From contig JANXVV010000205.1 of the NCBI GenBank assembly GCA_025351525.1, positions 1 to 7,633 on the forward strand: a DNA stretch of 7,633 bases, written 5' to 3'. The position numbers and the translations under genes were made by a program. A model generated the notes under the pieces. The model worked only from the letters and a program-made list of their open reading frames with translations. It was not told the origin of the DNA and searched no databases. Shown piece by piece: positions 5,259 through 7,633 of this stretch; positions within the stretch are counted from its first letter, which is position 1; every line of letters starts with the position of its first letter. The stretch is from Humisphaera sp. Its GTDB lineage: Bacteria; Planctomycetota; Phycisphaerae; Tepidisphaerales; Tepidisphaeraceae.

Positions 5259-5960
5259 CTACCAAAAGCTCCAATCATGTTTGATGAGAACGTAGACTGC
5301 GAGCAGGAGGTTGGTGACGCCGTGCGCGATGATGCAGGCGCCGAGGCTTCGGGTGCGGACGAGCAGCAGGCCGACCATGAGCGCCCAGACGATGGCTGTC
5401 AAACTCCAGTTGCCGTGGACGAAGGCGAATGCGCCGGAGACGATCAGCAGCGCCTTCCAATCCCGCTCGCCCACCTCGGCCAGTTTGAAATTATTCGGGG
5501 CGATGATGTATCGCCAGAGGTAATCGCGCCAGAATAATTCCTCCATGAACGGCACCACCAACACCGCGCCGGCCATGCGGACGGCGACGAAAGACCAGAA
5601 CGCCGCGGGATGGGGGAAGGTGGTTTCGGGATTGAAGAAGTCCGGCGAGGGCTTGAAATAGTTGAAGTGATGTTGCAGCCATAGCTGCATGGCGACCCAT
5701 TGAAAAATACCGGCGATTCCGACAATGACACCGAGCCACCAGTGGTTCCAGCGAATCCGGGTGTAGTGACGGCGAAGGCTCCAGAGCAGCACCGCGACGA
5801 CGAGGGCGCGGGCGACATAGGCCGTGGGGTAGAGGGATTTCCAATGTCCACCGATCCAGACGAAACCGAGAAACACCGCCATGGGGAGAAAGTAGGCGGT
5901 GTCGTCGCCGAAGCGCGGGCGACGGACGGCGGGGGCGATCGGTTCATAATCGATTTGCAT
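5259..5960 (-). CDS. CPBP-family intramembrane protease (CAAX prenyl protease-related, exosortase-associated type)
   Basis: A 233-residue membrane protein, a normal length for this group. Hydrophobic helices lie at about 23-37, 47-61, 75-95, 120-138, 169-182, 186-201 and 208-227. The three CPBP/Abi motifs are complete: EELFWR (Glu140, Glu141, Arg145), FAFVH (Phe178, His182) and HGVTN (His213, Asn217). In the family these Glu and His residues line the active site of a glutamic intramembrane endopeptidase, homologous to the Rce1 protease that trims prenylated CAAX proteins. The details 'MEELFWRDYLWRYI', 'VRTRSLGACIIAHGVTNLLL' and the final 'WSFW' fit the subgroup named CAAX prenyl protease-related (TIGR03008), which occurs in genomes with exosortase/PEP-CTERM sorting. 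No exosortase or PEP-CTERM protein is in this window, so the substrate is unknown. Upstream bases (CCTGAAAAAA) give no clear ribosome site. The gene stands between two double-hairpin repeats. Confidence 0.9.
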   Translation of the reverse strand: MQIDYEPIAPAVRRPRFGDDTAYFLPMAVFLGFVWIGGHWKSLYPTAYVARALVVAVLLWSLRRHYTRIRWNHWWLGVIVGIAGIFQWVAMQLWLQHHFNYFKPSPDFFNPETTFPHPAAFWSFVAVRMAGAVLVVPFMEELFWRDYLWRYIIAPNNFKLAEVGERDWKALLIVSGAFAFVHGNWSLTAIVWALMVGLLLVRTRSLGACIIAHGVTNLLLAVYVLIKHDWSFW

Positions 5961-6000
5961 TTTTTTCAGGCTTAATCGTTTCGTGCATCCGACCTCGATG

Positions 6001-6107
6001 TGGCACGGGCTTCCAGCCCGTGTTTACAATTTCATATCGACAGAATTGCATAGAAAAAGATTTTTTTCCGCACTTGCGTAACCAACACGGGCTGGAAGCC
6101 CGTGCCA
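6001..6107. repeat. Bipartite double-hairpin repeat (TGGCACGGGC type)
   Basis: The 22-base arms 6001-6022 and 6086-6107 are exact reverse complements. Each arm holds its own hairpin: 8-bp stem CACGGGCT / AGCCCGTG, loop TCC on the left (6004-6022), and the mirror image on the right (6086-6104). A 63-base AT-rich spacer separates them. The unit fills the gap between the CPBP gene start (5960) and the FIST gene stop (6119), and its right hairpin begins 11 bases past that stop, so it may also end FIST transcription. Confidence 0.88.
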
Positions 6108-6118
6108 CGTTTAAGATT

Positions 6119-7297
6119 TCAGACACCACTGTTTGCTTCCCTGAACATCGCGAAACTGGCGGTGTGGCCGTGGACAAAATTTTTACCGCCGACCGGCCCG
6201 AGTTCACCGGCGGCGAAGAAACCGGCGACCGGTGTTCCGGGGCGGATCTCCTGCGCGACGCGAATATCATGGCCCTTCTCCGCGAACATGCGGGTGCCGC
6301 GACCGTTGCAACTGAAAAGCAGCCCACCGGTGGGCGAACCGTTCAGGGCATCCTGCGCCAGCATCAGCCGCAGGTCTTCATCGGCGGTGGTGGCATCGCG
6401 GAGGTGGAACTGCACGGTCTGCCCGATCCGAAGTTCACCGTTCACGACAACGGCACCACTGTTTTCATCGGCTCCCATGAGGTTGCGAACCAGAAAATCA
6501 CCACGCCCGAAGGTATCGCGAAATTCGCTGACCGCCTGCCCGAGAAACAAGCCCTTGCGAAGCAGCAGTTGATCCGGGGCGGACATCGCATCGACGATTT
6601 CGCGCAGCGTTGCCACGGGGGTACGGCCACCGACGCCCTCCAGAATGTTCCCCTGCGCTTTGGTCACCACCATCGGTTTGCCGATCGGCCGACAGCCCTG
6701 ACTGACAATGGTTTCGACAACGACCGGCCCGCTGAGCGCCACCCCGACGAAACCGTCGGTATGGGTGCTGTCATTCCGGGCCAAAACATTTTCACCCGGC
6801 CCGTGCGCGCTGCTGGCCATGCCGCCGATCAACGGCACACCGGGGAGGCGGTCGTTCATCGTGGTAAGCAGTTGACCCAGCGGCGTGGTGAACGGGTCGC
6901 CGAAACCGATCACCGCCCGGGTCAGTGGACCGATGCCCATTCGGTCGGCCAATTCCGGTTCATCTCCGAGCAGCGCTGTCTGCCAATCGTCGGCGGCGAT
7001 GTGGAACGGATGGATGCCGACCTTCGGCAACTGCCCGACCAGCAACGAGATTCCCGGCGAGCGCTCGATCTCACGATGACCGCCGATAATCCCCTCCGCC
7101 GAGCAACCGACAATGCACTGCGGGTCCAGTTCCAACCAGAGCCGTTCGAGCATGTCGGCGGCTTCCTCGCGATGATCGGCGGTGAAAAAGATGAAGGCCA
7201 GATCGACCTTGTTGACGGCGTTTCGGGCTTCGCGAATGACGTGCGCGATCGCCTCGCGGGAAGAATCCGAATCGCTGACGCTGGAATGGAATCGCAT
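6119..7297 (-). CDS. FIST-domain sensory protein (FIST N + FIST_C)
   Basis: FIST proteins are thought to bind small ligands, perhaps amino acids, and in other bacteria are often joined or linked to signalling proteins; this is family knowledge. The start ATG 7295-7297 is chosen because GAGGT lies 8 bases upstream; the open frame runs 30 residues further but that part looks non-coding. The 392-residue product is the usual length for a stand-alone FIST protein. The FIST domain covers about 31-225 ('VDLAFIFFTA', 'CIVGCSAEGIIG', 'PLIGGMASSA', 'DGFVGVALSG') and FIST_C about 226-385 ('GQAVSEF', 'GDFLVRNLMGAD', 'LLFSCNGRGTRMF', 'GFFAAGELGPVGG', 'NFVHGHTAS'). There is no signal peptide or membrane helix, so it should be cytoplasmic. 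No kinase, cyclase or response regulator is next to it here, so its signalling partner, if any, is elsewhere. Confidence 0.92.
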   Translation of the reverse strand: MRFHSSVSDSDSSREAIAHVIREARNAVNKVDLAFIFFTADHREEAADMLERLWLELDPQCIVGCSAEGIIGGHREIERSPGISLLVGQLPKVGIHPFHIAADDWQTALLGDEPELADRMGIGPLTRAVIGFGDPFTTPLGQLLTTMNDRLPGVPLIGGMASSAHGPGENVLARNDSTHTDGFVGVALSGPVVVETIVSQGCRPIGKPMVVTKAQGNILEGVGGRTPVATLREIVDAMSAPDQLLLRKGLFLGQAVSEFRDTFGRGDFLVRNLMGADENSGAVVVNGELRIGQTVQFHLRDATTADEDLRLMLAQDALNGSPTGGLLFSCNGRGTRMFAEKGHDIRVAQEIRPGTPVAGFFAAGELGPVGGKNFVHGHTASFAMFREANSGV

Positions 7298-7324
7298 GGG
7301 GTTTACCTCGTTGCCTCTGCATGC

Positions 7325-7353
7325 ATTGTCGCCGGGGAGCAAAAGGTTGTCCA
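7325..7353 (-). promoter_or_regulatory. Candidate sigma-70-type promoter for the FIST gene
   Basis: On the minus strand TGGACA (7348-7353) and GACAAT (7325-7330) are separated by exactly 17 bases. The first matches TTGACA at five of six positions and the second TATAAT at four of six. It ends 27 bases before the chosen ATG, leaving a short leader that carries the GAGGT ribosome site. Confidence 0.4.
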
Positions 7354-7375
7354 CGAGGGATTTGAGATTCAGGTT

Positions 7376-7405
7376 CCCTTCCCCCATGTACCCATGGGGG
7401 GAGGG
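7376..7405. repeat. C/G-rich hairpin related to the one at 3421-3462
   Basis: Arms 7376-7388 (CCCTTCCCCCATG) and 7393-7405 (CATGGGGGGAGGG) pair along 13 positions with a single T-G wobble and a TACC loop. The CCCCCATG...CATGGGGG core is shared with the hairpin at 3421-3462. It is followed by TTAGGGTGAGGGG, whose reverse, CCCCTCACCCTAA, is a frequent intergenic repeat phrase. It lies upstream of the FIST gene, not downstream of any gene seen here. Confidence 0.75.
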
Positions 7406-7493
7406 TTAGGGTGAGGGGTCTTTCTTCATCGCAGGAAGACGCTGCATTTCTCGACCTGCCCGAAGAAAATTGAAAGACCCCTCATTTTAACCC
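7403..7493. repeat. Long imperfect inverted repeat with G-T wobble compensation
   Basis: Arms 7403-7424 and 7472-7493 are 22 bases each and match at 19 positions. The three differences are consecutive (GGG 7409-7411 opposite TTT 7485-7487), so the RNA transcribed from the plus strand would still pair fully through G-U wobbles. The 47-base interior adds partial pairing (TTCTTC with GAAGAA, GCAGG with CCTGC). It overlaps the right arm of the preceding hairpin by three bases. Confidence 0.7.
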
Positions 7494-7590
7494 AACATCG
7501 CGACTTGCCGATTTGATGTTCGGGGGGAGCCACGGAGGACACCGAGACCGGCACAGAGAGGAAAAAAGCCGGATGAAGGGCTGGGAGAAA

Positions 7591-7633
7591 GGTGGCATGG
7601 GCTTCTCGCCCATGCATTTCTTCGGCCAAAAAG
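7591..7633. repeat. Double-hairpin repeat (GGTGGCATGGGC type), cut by window end
   Basis: GGTG and a hairpin with 8-bp stem GCATGGGC / GCCCATGC (7595-7615, loop TTCTC) are followed by ATTTCTTCGGCCAAAAA (7616-7632). That linker matches the reverse complement of the 5082-5098 linker at 15 of 17 bases. So this is a second, inverted copy of the 5057-5123 element, with its second hairpin just beyond the edge. Confidence 0.82.

Larger units (their letters stand above)
7298..7633. other. Repeat-filled region upstream of the FIST gene
   Basis: No gene is seen in these 336 bases. From left: the FIST leader with a possible promoter (7325-7353); a C/G hairpin (7376-7405); a longer inverted repeat (7403-7493); a 6-bp inverted pair AACATC/GATGTT (7494-7520); a stretch at 7535-7562 (GCCACGGAGGACACCGAGAC then CGGCACAG) that resembles the 'CACAGAGGACACAGAG' filler common in planctomycete genomes; and the cut-off double hairpin from 7591. 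A minus-strand frame here reads MAEEMHGREAHATF, a translated repeat. Confidence 0.7.

Noticed and set aside
5022..5537. Plus-strand frames crossing the double hairpin and the CPBP gene
   Set aside because: Their N-termini are translated repeat (MHGRLAHAT type) and the remainder is antisense to a gene with clear catalytic motifs.
6020..7414. Long plus-strand open frame (464 codons) antisense to the FIST gene
   Set aside because: It covers the FIST gene on the other strand, its product has no family features, and it begins inside a double-hairpin repeat. Long antisense frames are common in GC-rich genes.
7426..7629. Minus-strand frame reading MAEEMHGREAHATF
   Set aside because: It starts in the linker of a double-hairpin repeat and runs through other repeats; such frames are typical false genes.

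Overview
The window reads as a piece of planctomycete chromosome, probably from the Phycisphaerae side of the phylum. This is an inference from protein style (secreted orphan proteins with Gln/Thr/Pro-rich mature N-termini such as QPVTQPTTQP), from the pseudopilin-tail protein family, and from the palindromic intergenic repeats of the TGGCA(C/T)GGGC type that litter such genomes. No rRNA, tRNA or CRISPR is visible. Seven genes lie wholly inside the window and one transposase tail is cut by the left edge. Six of the seven complete genes are on the minus strand.

Layout, left to right. 1-120 (+) is the C-terminal tail of an IS4-family transposase, so the left edge is the end of an insertion sequence. 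153-1031 (-) encodes a protein with one PKD-like beta domain; its 3' end almost touches the IS. 1288-1527 and 1524-2723 (-) are a translationally coupled pair (4-base ATGA overlap): a membrane-anchored or lipoprotein-like two-domain protein followed by a 79-residue protein of unknown role. 2886-2981 is a large nested hairpin. 3182-3388 (+) is a 68-residue membrane protein of a widespread uncharacterised family. 3421-3462 is a perfect 20-bp-stem hairpin between convergent genes. 3492-4925 (-) is a secreted planctomycete protein with a pseudopilin-like C-terminal tail. 5057-5123 is a double hairpin. 5259-5960 (-) is a CPBP/CAAX-protease-like membrane protein resembling the exosortase-associated subgroup. 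6001-6107 is a second double hairpin. 6119-7297 (-) is a FIST-domain sensory protein. 7376-7493 and 7591-7633 carry more hairpin repeats, the last one cut by the window edge.

The genes do not form an obvious pathway. Apart from the coupled pair they look like independent transcription units with 100-450 base gaps. The most striking signal is in the gaps: nearly every one holds a palindromic element, and several share one architecture, two hairpins facing each other around a spacer. Two families show compensatory changes in the stems, and two copies of one family share their linker as well. This looks like a non-autonomous, REP/BIME-like mobile element population. It is the best candidate here for something little described.
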